A stretch of DNA of 64,000 bases, from contig JAHCLQ010000882.1 in the NCBI GenBank assembly GCA_023678885.1, positions 62,001 to 126,000 on the forward strand. Direction: 5' to 3'. Position 1 is the first letter of the stretch. Each line of letters opens with the position of its first letter. The position numbers and the translations under genes are program-made. Origin of the DNA: Pogostemon cablin (taxonomy: Eukaryota; Streptophyta; Magnoliopsida; Lamiales; Lamiaceae). The notes under the pieces were generated by a model, which was not told the DNA's origin, ran no database searches, and saw only the letters and a program-made list of their open reading frames with translations. Below, piece after piece: positions 40,701-56,800 of this stretch.

Positions 40701-43700
40701 ATTTACTTCATTTTGATTCAAATTTTGATGCATAATTTCTTCATTTTGATTGATATTTACTTCGTTTTGATGCATATTTCCATCATTTTGATGCATATTT
40801 ACTTCATTGCGATCAGCATTTCCTTCGATTCGATGCATATTTCCTTCAATTCGATGCATATTTCCTTCATTTTGATTCAGATTTACTTCATTACGTTCAA
40901 TATTTTCTTTGTTTTGATGCATATTTTCTTCATATTGATGCATATTTACTTCATTACGATCAATATTTTCTTCATTTCGATGTATATTTACTTCATTTTG
41001 ATGCATATTTACTTCATTACGATCAACATTTCCTTCGTTTCGATGCATATTTACTTCATTTTGATGCATATTTACCTCATTACGATCAACATTTCCTTCG
41101 TTTAGATGCCTATTTTTTTGTTTTGATGCTCATTTTCTTGTTTTGATGCATATTTACTTCATTTTGAATCAAATTTTGATGCATTTTTCTTTCGTTTCAA
41201 TTGATATTTACCACATTTTGATGCGTATTTCCTTCATTTTGGTGCAGATTAACACCATTACATTCAACATTTCCTTCATTTTGATACATATTTTCTTCAT
41301 TTTGATGCATATTTACTTCATTACGATCAATATTTCCTTCGTTTCGATGTATATTTACTTCATTTTGATGTTTATTTACTTCATTACGATCAACATTTCC
41401 TTCGTTTTGATGCTTATTTACACCATTTTGATGCATATTTACCTCATTAAGATCTACATTTCCTTCGTTTCGAAGCATATTTATTTCATTACGATCAACA
41501 TTTCCTTCGTTTCAATGCATATTTACTTAATTTTGATTCATGTTTACCTCATTATAAACAACATTTCTTTCATTTCGATGCATATTTCTTTCGTTTTGAT
41601 GCACATTTACATCATTTTGATGCTCATTTTCTCGTTTCGATGCATATTTACTTCATTTTGATTCAAATTTTGATGCATATTTAATTCGTTTCGATTCATT
41701 TTTCCTTCATTTCGATTGATATTTACTTAATTTTGATGCATATTTAATAAATTACGATCAACATTTTCTTCGTTTCGATGCATATTTACTTTATTTTGAT
41801 GGATATTTACTTCATTACGATCAACATTTCCTTCATTTTGATGCATATTTACTTCATTCCGATGCATATTTCCTTCATTTTGATGCATATTTACTTTATT
41901 ACGACCAACATTTCCTTCGTTTCTGTGCATATTTACTTCATTATGATGCATTTACCTCATTATGATCAACATTTCCTTCGTTTCGATGCATATTTCTTTT
42001 TTTTGATGGACATTTACTTCATTTTAATGCTCATTTTCTCGTTTCCATGCATATTTACTTCATTTTGATTCAAATTTTGATGCATAATTTCTTCATTTTG
42101 ATTGATATTTACTTCGTTTTGATGCATATTTCCATCATTTTGATGCATATTTACATCATTGCGATCAGCATTTCCTTCGATTCGATGCATATTTCCTTCA
42201 ATTCGATGCATATTTCCTTCATTTTGATTCAGATTTACTTCATTACGTTCAATATTTTCTTTGTTTTGATGCATATTTTCTTCATATTGATGCATATTTA
42301 CTTCATTACGATCAATATTTTCTTCATTTCAATGTATATTTACTTCATTTTGATGCATATTTACTTCATTACGATCAACATTTCCTTCGTTTCGATGCAT
42401 ATTTACTTCATTTCGATGCATATTTACCTCATTACGATCAACATTTCCTTCGTTTAGATGCCTATTTTTTTGTTTTGATGCTCATTTTCTTGTTTCTATG
42501 CATATTTACTTCATTTTGATTCAAATTTTGATGCATTTTTCTTTCGTTTCAATTGATATTTACCATATTTTGATGCGTATTTCCTTCATTTTGGTGCAGA
42601 TTTACACCATTACATTCAACATTTTATTCATTTTGATACATATTTTCTTCATTTTGATGCATATTTACTTCATTACGATCAATATTTCCTTCATTTCGAT
42701 GTATATTTACTTTATTTTGATGCATGTTTACTTCATTACGATCAACATTTCCTTCGTTTTGATGCTTATTTACATCATTTTGATGCATATTTACCTCATT
42801 AAGATCTACATTTACTTTGTTTCGAAGCATATTTCTTCTCATTTTGATAAATATTTACTTCATTTTGATGCATATTTACTTTATTTTGATGCAGATTTAC
42901 TTCATTACGTTCAACATTTCCTTTGTTTTGATGCATATTTTCTTCATTTTGATGCATATTTACTTCATTACGATCAATATTTTCTTCATTTCGATGTATA
43001 TTTACTTCATTTTGATGCATATTTACTTCATTACGATCAACATTTCCTTCGTTTTGATGCTTATTTACATCATTTTTATGCATATTACCTCATTAAGATC
43101 TACATTTCCTTCGTTTCGATGCATATTTCTTTCGTTTCAATGAATATTTACTTCATTTTGATGCATATTTACTTCATTGCGATCAACATTTCCTTCGTTT
43201 CGATGCATATTTACTTTATTTTGATGCATATTTACCACATTATGATCAACATTTCCTTCGTTTTGATGCATATTTTTTTGTTTTGATGCATATTTACTTC
43301 ATTTTGATGCTCATTTTCTTGTTACGATGCATATTTACTTCATTTTGATACAAATTTTGATGCATTTTTCTTTCGTTTCAATTGATATTTATTTTATTTT
43401 GATGCATATTTACTTCATTTTGATGCAAGTTTATCTCATTATGATCAACATTTCCTTCGTTTCGATGCATATTTCTTTCGTTTTGACGCACATTTACTTC
43501 ATTTTGATGCTCATTTTCTCGTTTCGATGCATATTTACTTCATTTTGATTCAAATTTTGATGCATATTTACTTCGTTCGATGCATATTTCCATCATTTCG
43601 ATTGATATTTACTTAATTTTGATGCATATTTACTAAATTATGATCAACATTTTATTCATTTCGATGCATATTTACTTTATTTTGATGGATATTTACTTCA

Positions 43701-46130
43701 TTACGATCAACATTTCTTTATTTTTGATGCATATTTACTTCATTTCGATGCATATTTCCTTCATTTTGATGCATATTTATTTTATTACGACCAACATTTC
43801 CTTCGTTTCGATGCATATTTACTTCATTATGATGCATTTACCTCATTATGATCAACATTTCCTTTGTTTCGATGATATTTCTTTTGTTTTGATGGACATT
43901 TACTTCATTTTGATGCACATTTTCTCGTTTCGATGCATATTTACTTCATTTTGATTCATATTTTGAGGCATAATTTCTTCATTTTGATTGATATTTACTT
44001 CATTTTGATGAATATTTCCAACGTTTTGATGCATATTTACTTCATTGCGATCAACATTTCCTTCGATTCGATGCATATATCCTTCATTTCGATGTATATT
44101 TCCTTCATTTTGATGCAGATTTACTTCATTTTGATGCATATTTACTTCATTACGATCAATATTTTCATTATTTCGATGTATATTTACTTCATTTTGATGC
44201 ATATTTACTTCATTACGATCAACATTTCCTTCGTTTCGATGCATATTTACTTCATTTTGATGCATATTTACCTCATTACGATCAACATTTCCATCGTTTT
44301 GATGCCTATTTTTTTTGTTTTGATGCACATTTACTTCATTTTGATGCTTATTTTCTTGTTTCAATGCATATTTACTTCATTTTGATTCAAATTTTGATTC
44401 ATTTTTCTTTCGTTTCAATTGATATTTACCTTATTTTGATGCATATTTCCTTAATTTTGATGCAGATTTACTCCATTACGTTCAACATTTCCTTCATTTT
44501 GATGCATATTTTCTTCATTTTGATGCATATTTACTTCATTACGATCAATATTTCCTCCGTTTCGATGTATATTTACTTCATTTTGATGCATATTTACTTC
44601 ATTACGATCAACATTTCCTTCGTTTTGATGCTTATTTACACCATTTTAATGTATATTTACCTCATTGAGATCTACATTTTCTTCGTTTCGAAGCATATTT
44701 ATTTCATTACGATCAACATTTCCTTCGTTTCAATGCATATTTACTTAATTTTAATGCATGTTTACCTCATTATAAACAACATTTCTTTCATTTCGATGCA
44801 TATTTCTTTCGTTTTGATGCACATTTACATCATTTTGATGCTCATTTTCTCGTTTCGATGCATATTTACTTCATTTTGATTCAAATTTTGATGCATATTT
44901 AATTCGTTTTGATGCATTTTTCCTTCATTTCGATTGATATTTACTTAATTTTGATGCATATTTACTAAATTACGATCAATATTTTCTTCGTTTCGATGCA
45001 TATTGACTTTATTTTGATGGATATTTACTTCATTACGATCAACATTTCTTTCATTTTGATGCATATTTACTTCATTTCGATGCATATTTCCTTCATTTTG
45101 ATGCATATTTACTTTATTACGACCAACATTTCCTTCATTTCGGTGCATATTTACTTTATTATGATGCATTTACCTCATTATGATCAACATTTCCTTCGTT
45201 TCGATGCATATTTCTTTTGTTTTGATGGACATTTACTTCATTTTGATGCTCATTTTCTCGTTTCCATGCATATTTACTTCATTTTGATTCAAATTTTGAG
45301 GCATAATTTCTTCATTTTGATTGATATTTACTTCGTTTTGATGCATATTTCCAACGTTTTGATGCATATTTACTTCATTGTGATCAACATTTCCTTCGAT
45401 TCGATGCATATTTCCTTCATTTCGATGTATATTTATTTCATTTTGATGTAGATTTACTTCATTACGTTCAACATTTCCTTTGTTTTGATGCATATTTTCT
45501 ACATTTTGATGCATATTTACTTCATTACGATCAATATTTTCTTCATTTCGATGTATATTTACTTCATTTTGATGCATATTTACTTCATTACGATCAACAT
45601 TTCCATCGTTTCGATGCATATTTACTTCATTTTGATGCATATTTACCTCATTACGATCAACATTTCCTTCGTTTTGATGCCTATTTTTTTTGTTTTGATG
45701 CACATTTACTTCACTTTGATGCTCATTTTCTTGTTTCGATGCATATTTACTTCATTTTGATTCAAATTTTGATTCATTTTTCTTTCGTTTCAATTGATAT
45801 TTACCTTATTTTGATGTATATTTCCGTCATTTTGATGCAGAATTACTCCATTACGTTCAACATTTCCTTCATTTTGATGCATATTTTATTCATTTTGATG
45901 CATATTTACTTCATTACGATCAATATTTCCTTCGTTTCGATGTATATTTACTTCATTTTGATGCTTATTTACTTCATTACGATCAACATTTCCTTCGTTT
46001 TGATGCTTATTTACACCATTTTGATGCATATTTACCTCATTAAGATCTACATTTCCTTCGTTTCGAAGCATATTTATTTCATTACGATCAACATTTCCTT
46101 CGTTTCAATGCATATTTACTTAATTTTGAT

Positions 46131-48350
46131 TCATGTTTACCTCATTATAAACAACATTTCTTTCATTTCGATGCATATTTCTTTCGTTTTGATGCACATT
46201 TACATCATTTTGATGCTCATTTTCTCGTTTCGATGCATATTTACTTCATTTTGATGCATATTTACTTCATATTGATGCATATTTACTTCATTACGATCAA
46301 TATTTTCTTCATTTCGATGTATATTTACTTCATTTTGATGCATATTTACTTCATTACGATCAACATTTCCTTCGTTTCGATGCATATTTACTTCTTTTTG
46401 ATGCATATTTACCTCATTACGATCAACATTTCCTTCGTTTAGATGCCTATTTTTTTGTTTTGATGCTCATTTTGATGTGTCGATGCATATTTACTTCATT
46501 TTGATTCAAATTTTGATGCATTTTTCTTTCGATTCAATTGATATTTACCATATTTTGATGCGTATTTCCTTCATTTTGGTGCAGATTTATACCATTACAT
46601 TCAACATTTCCTTCATTTTGATACATATTTTCTTCATTTTGATGCATATTTACTTCATTACGATCAATATTTCCTTCGTTTCGATGTATATTTACTTCAT
46701 TTTGATGCTTATTTACTTCATTACGATCAATATTTCCTTCGTTTTGATGCTTATTTACACCATTTTGATGCATATTTACCTCATTAAGATCTACATTTCC
46801 TTCGTTTCGAAGCATATTTATTTCATTACGATCAACATTTCTTTTGTTTCAATGCATATTTACTTAATTTTGATTCATGTTTACCTCATTATTAACAACA
46901 TTTCTTTCATTTCGATGCATATTTCTTTCGTTTTGATGCACATTTACATCATTTTGATGCTCATTTTCTCGTTTCGATTCATATTTACTTCATTTGATTC
47001 AAATTTTGATGCATATTTAATTCGTTTTGATGCATTTTCCTTCATTTCGATTGATATTTACTTAATTTTGATGCATATTTAATAAATTACGATCAACATT
47101 TTCTTCGTTTCGATGCATATTTACTTTATTTTCATGGATATTTACTTCATTACGATCAACATTTCTTTCATTTTGATGCATATTTACTTCATTTCGATGC
47201 ATATTTCCTTCATTTTGATGCATATTTACTTTATTACGACCAACATTTCCTTCGTTTCTGTGCATATTTACTTCATTATGATGCATTTACCTCATTATGA
47301 TCAACATTTCCTTCGTTTCGATGCATATTTCTTTTGTTTTGATGGACATTTACTTCATTTTGATGCTCATTTTCTTGTTTCCATGCATATTTACTTCATT
47401 TTGATTCAAATTTTGATGCATAATTTCTTCATTTTGATTGATATTTACTTCTTTTTGATGCATATTTCCATCATTTTGATGCATATTTACTTCTTTGCGA
47501 TCAGCATTTCCTTCTATTCGATGCATAATTCCTTCAATTCGATGCATATTTCCTTCATTTTGATTCAGATTTACTTCATTACGTTCAATATTTTCTTTGT
47601 TTTGATGCATATTTTCTTCATATTGATGCATATTTACTTCATTACGATCAATATTTTCTTCATTTCGATGTATATTTACTTCATTTTGATGCATATTGAC
47701 TTCATTACGATCAACATTTCCTTCGTTTCGATGCATATTTACTTCATTTTGATGCATATTTACCTAATTACGATCAACATTTCCTTCGTTTAGATGCCTA
47801 TTTTTTTGTTTTGATGCTCATTTTCTTGTTTCGATGCATATTTACTTCATTTTGATTCAAATTTTGATGCATTTTTCTTTCGTTTCAATTGATATTTACC
47901 ATATTTTGATGCGTATTTCCTTCATTTTGGTGCAGATTTACACCATTACATTCAACATTTCCTTCATTTTGATACATATTTTCTTCATTTTGATGCATAT
48001 TTACTTCATTACGATCAATATTTCCTTCGTTTCGATGTATATTTACTTCATTTTGATGCTTATTTACTTCATTACGATCAACATTTCGTTCGTTTTGATT
48101 CTTATTTACACCATTTTGATGCATATTTACCTCATTAAGATCTACATTTCCTTCATTTCGAAGCATATTTATTTCATTACGATCAACATTTCCTTCGTTT
48201 CAATGCATATTTACTTAATTTTGATTCATGTTTACTTCATTATAAACAACATTTCTTTCATTTCGATGCATATTTCTTTTGTTTTGATGCACATTTACAT
48301 CATTTTGATGCTCATTTTCTCGTTTCGATGCATATTTACTTCATTTTGAT
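46131..48350 (+). repeat. Left copy of a 2,220-bp tandem duplication
   Basis: TCATGTTTACCTCATTATAA at 46131 recurs at 48351. The following ~1.9 kb matches at offset 2,220, sharing rare variants such as CTCATTTTGATGTG/CTCATTTTGTTG after the T-run, TTACTTCATTTGATTC (one T short) and TATTAACAACATTTC. The junction at about 48345-48350 joins TTCATTTTGAT to TCATGTTTACC, a join not seen elsewhere. Confidence 0.82.
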
Positions 48351-50304
48351 TCATGTTTACCTCATTATAAACAACATTTCTTTCATTTCGATGCATATTT
48401 CTTTCGTTTTGATGCACATTTACATCATTTTGATGCTCATTTTCTCGTTTCGATGCATATTTACTTCATTTTGATGCATATTTACTTCATATTGATGCAT
48501 ATTTACTTCATTACGATCAATATTTTCTTCATTTCGATGTATATTTACTTCATTTTGATGCATATTTACTTCATTACGATCAACATTTCCTTCGTTTCGA
48601 TGCATATTTACTTCTTTTTTATGCATATTTACCTCATTACGATCAACATTTCCTTCGTTTAGATGCCTATTTTTTTGTTTTGATGCTCATTTTGTTGTTT
48701 CGATGCATATTTACTTCATTTTGATTCAAATTTTGATGCATTTTTCTTTCGATTCAATTGATATTTACCATATTTTGATGCGTATTTCCTTCATTTTGGT
48801 GCAGATTTACACCATTACATTCAACATTTCCTTCATTTTGATACATATTTTCTTCATTTTGATGCATATTTACTTCATTACGATCAATATTTCCTTCGTT
48901 TCGATGTATATTTACTTCATTTTGATGCTTATTTACTTCATTACGATCAACATTTCCTTCATTTTGATGCTTATTTACACCATTTTGATGCATATTTACC
49001 TCATTAAGATCTACATTTCCTTCGTTTCGAAGCATATTTATTTCATTACGATCAACATTTCTTTTGTTTCAATGCATATTTACTTAATTTTGATTCATGT
49101 TTACCTCATTATTAACAACATTTCTTTCATTTCGATGCATATTTCTTTCGTTTTGATGCACATTTACATCATTTTGATGCTCATTTTCTCGTTTCGATTC
49201 ATATTTACTTCATTTGATTCAAATTTTGATGCATACTTAATTCGTTTTGATGCATTTTCCTTCATTTCGATTGATATTTACTTAATTTTGATGCATATTT
49301 AATAAATTACGATCAACATTTTCTTCGTTTCGATGCATATTTACTTTATTTTGATGGATATTTACTTCATTACGATCAACATTTCTTTCATTTTGATGCA
49401 TATTTACTTCATTTCGATGCATATTTCCTTCATTTTGATGCATATTTACTTTATTACGACCAACATTTCCTTCGTTTCTGTGCATATTTACTTCATTATG
49501 ATGCATTTACCTCATTATGATCAACATTTCCTTCGTTTCGATGCATATTTCTTTTGTTTTGATGGACATTTACTTCATTTTGATGCTCATTTTCTTGTTT
49601 CCATGCATATTTACTTCATTTTGATTCAAATTTTGATGCATAATTTCTTCATTTTGATTGATATTTACTTCTTTTTGATGCATATTTCCATCATTTTGAT
49701 GCATATTTACTTCTTTGCGATCAGCATTTCCTTCTATTCGATGCATAATTCCTTCAATTCGATGCATATTTCCTTCATTTTGATTCAGATTTACTTCATT
49801 ACGTTCAATATTTTCTTTGTTTTGATGCATATTTTCTTCATATTGATGCATATTTACTTCATTACGATCAATATTTTCTTCATTTCGATGTATATTTACT
49901 TCATTTTGATGCATATTGACTTTATTACGATCAACATTTTCTTCGTTTCGATGCATATTTACTTCATTTTGATGCATATTTACCTAATTACGATCAACAT
50001 TTCCTTCGTTTAGATGCCTATTTTTTTGTTTTGATGCTCATTTTCTTGTTTCGATGCATATTTACTTCATTTTGATTCAAATTTTGATGCATTTTTCTTT
50101 CGTTTCAATTGATATTTACCATATTTTGATGCGTATTTCCTTCATTTTGGTGCAGATTTACACCATTACATTCAATATTTCCTTCATTTTGATACATATT
50201 TTCTTCATTTTGATGCATATTTACTTCATTACGATCAATATTTCCTTCGTTTAGATGTATATTTACTTCATTTTGATGCTTATTTACTTCATTACGATCA
50301 ACAT
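48351..50304 (+). repeat. Right copy of the 2,220-bp tandem duplication, truncated
   Basis: Follows the left copy at offset 2,220 until about 50304. There a stretch of roughly ten monomers present in the left copy (ATGCTTATTTACACC through the AAGATCTACATTTCC monomer) is missing. Point differences include 46471-48691 CATTTTGATG/CATTTTGTTG. Confidence 0.75.
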
Positions 50305-53300
50305 TTCCTTCGTTTCAATGCATATTTACTTAATTTTGATTCATGTTTACCTCATTATAAACAACATTTCTTTCATTTCGATGCATATTTCTTTTGTTTT
50401 GATGCACATTTACATCATTTTGATGCTCATTTTCTCGTTTCGATGCATATTTACTTCATTTTGATTCAAATTTTGATGCATATTTAATTCGTTTCGATGC
50501 ATTTTTCCTACATTTCGATTGATATTTACTTAATTTTGATGCATATTTAATAAATTACGATCAATATTTTCTTCGTTTCGATGCATATTTACTTTATTTT
50601 GATGGATATTTACTTCATTACGATCAACATTTCTTTCATTTTGATGCATATTTACTTCATTTCGATGCATATTTCCTTCATTTTGATGCATATTTACTTT
50701 ATTACGACCAACATTTCCTACGTTTCTGTGCATATTTACTTCATTATGATGCATTTACCTCATTATGATGCACATTTACATCATTTTGATGCTCATTTTC
50801 TCGTTTCGATTCATATTTACTTCATTTTGATTCAAATTTTGATGCATATTTAATTCGCTTTGATGCATTTTCCTTCATTTCGATTGATATTTACTTAATT
50901 TTGATGCATATTTAATAAATTACGATCAACATTTTCTTCGTTTCGATGCATATTTACTTTATTTTGATGGATATTTACTTCATTACGATCAACATTTCTT
51001 TCATTTTGATGCATATTTACTTCATTTCGATGCATATTTTCTTCATTTTGATGCATATTTACTTTATTACGACCAACATTTCCTTCGTTTCTGTGCATAT
51101 TTACTTCATTATGATGCATTTACCTCATTATGATCAACATTTCCTTCGTTTCGATGAATATTTCTTTTGTTTTGATGGACATTTACTTCATTTTGATGCT
51201 CATTTTCTCGTTTCCATGCGTATTTACTTCATTTTGATTCAAATTTTGATGCATAATTTCTTCATTTTGATTGATATTTACTTCTTTTTGATGCATATTT
51301 CCATCATTTTGATGCATATTTACTTCATTGCGATCTGCATTTCCTTCGATTCGATGCATATTTCCTTCAATTCGATGCATATTTCCTTCATTTTGATTCA
51401 GATTTACTTCATTACGTTCAATATTTTCTTTGTTTTGATGCATATTTTCTTCATATTGATGCATATTTACTTCATTACGATCAATATTTTCTTCATTTCG
51501 ATGTATATTTACTTCATTTTGATGCATATTTACTTCATTACGATCAACATTTCCTTCGTTTCGATGCATATTTACTTCATTTTGATGCATATTTACCTCA
51601 TTACGATCAACATTTCCTTCGTTTAGATGCCTATTTTTTTGTTTTGATGCTCATTTTCTTGTTTCGATGCATATTTACTTCATTTTGATTCAAATTTTGA
51701 TGCATTTTTCTTTCGTTTCAATTGATATTTACCATATTTTGATGCGTATTTCCTTCATTTTGGTGCAGATTTACACCATTACATTCAACATTTCCTTCAT
51801 TTTGATACATATTTTCTTCATTTTGATGCATATTTACTTCATTACGATCAATATTTCCTTTGTTTCGATGTATATTTACTTCATTTTGATGCTTATTTAC
51901 TTCATTTCGATCAACATTTCGTTCGTTTTGATGCTTATTTACACCATTTTGATGCATATTTACCTCATTAAGATCTACATTTCCTTCATTTCGAAGCATA
52001 TTTATTTCATTACGATCAACATTTCCTTCGTTTCAATGCATATTTACTTAATTTTGATTCATGTTTACCTCATTATAAACAACATTTCTTTCATTTCGAT
52101 GCATATTTCTTTCGTTTTGATGCACATTTACATCATTTTGATGCTCATTTTCTCGTTTCGATGCATATTTACTTCATTTTGATTCAAATTTTGATGCATA
52201 TTTAATTCGTTTCGATGCATTTTTCCTACATTTCGATTGATATTTACTTAATTTTGATGCATATTTAATAAATTACGATCAATATTTTCTTCGTTTCGAT
52301 GCATATTTACTTTATTTTGATGGATATTTACTACATTACGATCAACATTTCTTTCATTTCGATGCATATTTCCTTCATTTTGATGCATATTTACTTTATT
52401 ACGACCAACATTTCCTTCGTTTATGTGCATATTTACTTCATTATGATGCATTTACCTCATTATGATCAACATTTCCTTCGTTTCGATGCATATTTCTTTT
52501 GTTTTGATGGACATTTACTTCATTTTGATGCTCATTTTCTTGTTTCCATGCATATTTACTTCATTTTGATTCAAATTTTGATGCATAATTTCTTCATTTT
52601 GATTGATATTTACTTCGTTTTGATGCATATTTCCATCATTTTGATGCATATTTACTTCATTGCGATCAGCATTTCCTTCGATTCGATGCATATTTCCTTC
52701 AATTCGATGCATATTTCCTTCATTTTGATTCAGATTTACTTCATTACGTTCAATATTTTCTTTGTTTTGATGCATATTTTCTTCATATTTATGCATATTT
52801 ACTTCATTACGATCAATATTTTCTTCATTTCGATGTATATTTACTTCATTTTGATGCATATTTACTTCATTACGATCAATATTTCCTCCATTTCGATGTA
52901 TATTTACTTCATTTTGATGCATGTTTACTTCATTACGATCAACATTTCATTCGTTTTGATGCTTATTTACATCATTTTGATGCATATTTACCTCATTAAG
53001 ATCTACATTTACTTTGTTTCGAAGCATATTTCTTTCATTTTGATAAATATTTACTTCATTTTGATGCATATTTACTTTATTTTGATGCAGATTTACTTCA
53101 TTACGTTCAACATTTCCTTTGTTTTGATGCATGTTTTCTTCATTTTGATGCATATTTACTTCATTACGATCAATATTTTCTTCATTTCGATGTATATTTA
53201 CTTCATTTTGATGCATATTTACTTCATTACGATCAACATTTCCTTCGTTTTGATGCTTATTTACATCATTTTGATGCATATTACCTCATTAAGATCTACA

Positions 53301-53814
53301 TTTCCTTCGTTTCGATGCATATTTCTTTCGTTTCAATGAATATTTACTTCATTTTGATGCATATTTACTTCATTGCGATCAACATTTCCTTCGTTTCAAT
53401 GCATATTTACTTTATTTTGATGCATATTTACCACTTTATGATCAACATTTCCTTCGTTTTGATGCATATTTTTTTGTTTTGATGCATATTTACTTCATTT
53501 TGATGCTCATTTTCTTGTTACGATGCATATTTACTTCATTTTGATTCAAATTTTGATGCATTTTTCTTTCGTTTCAATTGATATTTATTTTATTTTGATG
53601 CATATTTCCTTCATTTTGATGCAGATTTACTCCATTACGTTCAACATTTCCTTCATTTTATGCATATTTTCTTCATTTTTATGCATATTTACTTCATTAC
53701 GATCAATATTTCCTTCGTTTCGATGTATATTTACTTCATTTTGATGCATATTTACTTCATTACGATCAACATTTCCTTCGTTTTGATGTTTATTTACATC
53801 ATTTTGATGCATAT

Positions 53815-56800
53815 TACCTCATTAAGATCTACATTTCCTTCGTTTCGATGCATACTTCTTTCGTTTCTATGAATATTTACTTCATTTTGATGCATATTTA
53901 CTTCATTGCGATCAACATTTCCTTCGTTTCGATGCATATTTACTTCATTTTGATGCAAGTTTATCTCATCATGATCAACATTTCCTTCGTTTCGATGCAT
54001 ATTTCTTTCGTTTTGATGCACATTTACTTCATTTTGATGCTCATTTTCTCGTTTCGATGCATATTTACTTCATTTTGATTTAAATTTTGATGCATATTTA
54101 CTTCATCCGATGCATATTTCCTTCATTTCGATTGATATTTACTTAATTTTGATGCATATTTACTAAATTATGATCAACATTTTCTTCATTTCGATGCATA
54201 TTTACTTTATTTTGATGGATATTTACTTCATTACGATCAACATTTCTTTAGTTTTGATGCATATTTACTTCATTTCGATGCATATTTCCTTCATTTTGAT
54301 GCATATTTATTTTATTACGACTAACATTTCCTTCGTTTTGATGCATATTTACTTCATTATGATGCATTTACCTCATTATGATCAACATTTCCTTTGTTTC
54401 GATGATATTTCTTTTGTTTTGATGGACATATACTTTATTTTGATGCACATTTTCTCGTTTCGATGCATATTTACTTCATTTTGATTCATATTTTGAGGCA
54501 TAATTTCTTCATTTTGATTGATATTTACTTCATTTTGAAGAATATTTCCAACGTTTTGATGCATATTTACTTCATTGCGATCAACATTTCCTTCGATTCG
54601 ATGCATATATCCTTCATTTCGATGTATATTTCCTTCATTTTGATGCAGATTTACTTCATTACGTTCAACATTTCCTTTGTTTTGATGCATATTTTCTCCA
54701 TTTTGATGCATATTTACTTCATTACGATCAATATTTTCTTTATTTCGATGTATATTTACTTCATTTTGATGCATATTTACTTCATTACGATCAACATTTC
54801 CTTCGTTTCGATGAATATTTACTTCATTTTGATGCATATTTACCTCATTACGATCAAAATTTCCTTCGTTTTGATGCCTATTATTTTTGTTTTGATGCAC
54901 ATGTACTTCATTTTGATGCTCATTTTCTTGTTTCGATGCATATTTACTTCATTTTGATTCAAATTTTGATTCATTTTTCTTTCGTTTCAATTGATATTTA
55001 CCTTATTTTGATGCATATTTCCTTCATTTTGATGCAGATTTACTCCATTACGTTCAACATTTCCTTTATTTTGATGCATATTTTCTTCATTTTGATGCAT
55101 ATTTACTTCATTACGATCAATATTTCCTTCGTTTCGATATATATTAACTTCATTTTGATGCTTATTTACTTCATTACGATCAACATTTCCTTCGTTTTGA
55201 TGCTTATTTACACCATTTTGATGCATATTTACCTCATTAAGATCTACATTTCCTTCGTTTCGAAGCATATTTATTTCATTACGATCAACATTTCCTTCGT
55301 TTCAATGCATATTTACTTAATTTTAATGCATGTTTACCTCATTATAAACAACATTTCTTTCATTTCGAAGCATATTTCTTTCGTTTTGATGCACATTTAC
55401 ATCATTTTGATGCTCATTTTCTCGTTTCGATGCATATTTACTTCATTTTGATTCAAATTTTGATGCATATTTAATTCGTTTCGATGCATTTTTCCTTCAT
55501 TTCGATTGATATTTACTTAATTTTGATGCATATTTACTAAATTACGATCAACATTTTCTTCGTTTCAATGCATATTTACTTTATTTTGATGGATATTTAC
55601 TTCATTACAATAAACATTTCTTTCATTTTGATGCATATTTACTTCATTTTGATGCATATTTCCTTTATTTTGATGCATATTTACTTTATTACGACCAACA
55701 TTTCCTTCCTTTCGGTGCATATTTACTTCATTATGATGCATTTACCTCATTATGATCAATATTTCCTTCGTTTCGATGCATATTTCTTCTGTTTTGATGG
55801 ACATTTACTTCATTTTGATGCTCATTTTCTCGTTTCCATGCATATTTACTTCATTTTGATTCAAATTTTGATGCATAATTTCTTCATTTTGATTGATATT
55901 TACTTCGTTTTGATGCATATTTCCATCATTTTGATGCATATTTACTTCATTGCGATCAGCATTTCATTCGATTCGATGCATATTTCTTTTGTTTTGATGG
56001 ACATATACTTTATTTTGATGCACATTTTCTCGTTTCGATGCATATTTACTTCATTTTGATTCATATTTTGAGGCATAATTTCTTCATTTTGATTGATATT
56101 TACTTCATTTTGAAGAATATTTCCAACGTTTTGATGCATATTTACTTCATTGCGATCAACATTTCCTTCGATTCGATGCATATATCCTTCATTTCGATGT
56201 ATATTTCCTTCATTTTGATGCAGATTTACTTCATTACGTTCAACATTTCCTTTGTTTTGATGCATATTTTCTACATTTTGATGCATATTTACTTCATTAC
56301 GATCAATATTTTCTTTATTTCGATGTATATTTACTTCATTTTGATGCATATTTACTTCATTACGATCAACATTTCCTTCGTTTCGATGAATATTTACTTC
56401 ATTTTGATGCATATTTATCTCATTACGATCAAAATTTCCTTCGTTTTGATGCCTATTATTTTTGTTTTGATGCACATGTACTTCATTTTGATGCTCATTT
56501 TCTTGTTTCGATGCATATTTACTTCATTTTGATTCATTTTTCTTTCGTTTCAATTGATATTTACCTTATTTTGATGCATATTTCCTTCATTTTGATGCAG
56601 ATTTACTCCATTACGTTCAACATTTCCTTTATTTTGATGCATATTTTCTTCATTTTGATGCATATTTACTTCATTACGATCAATATTTCCTTCGTTTCGA
56701 TATATATTAACTTCATTTTGATGCTTATTTACTTCATTACGATCAACATTTCCTTCGTTTTGATGCTTATTTACACCATTTTGATGCATATTTACCTCAT

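Larger units (their letters stand above)
31848..40972 (+). repeat. Right copy of the 12,102-bp tandem duplication, including LTR-4
   Basis: Near-identical to 19746-28870. It ends near 40972, where TTTCGATG replaces TTTCAATG of the left copy and the offset match starts to fail (clear differences near 41145 and 41170). Because LTR-4 and both TATAT flanks are carried along, the duplication happened after LTR insertion. Confidence 0.87.
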
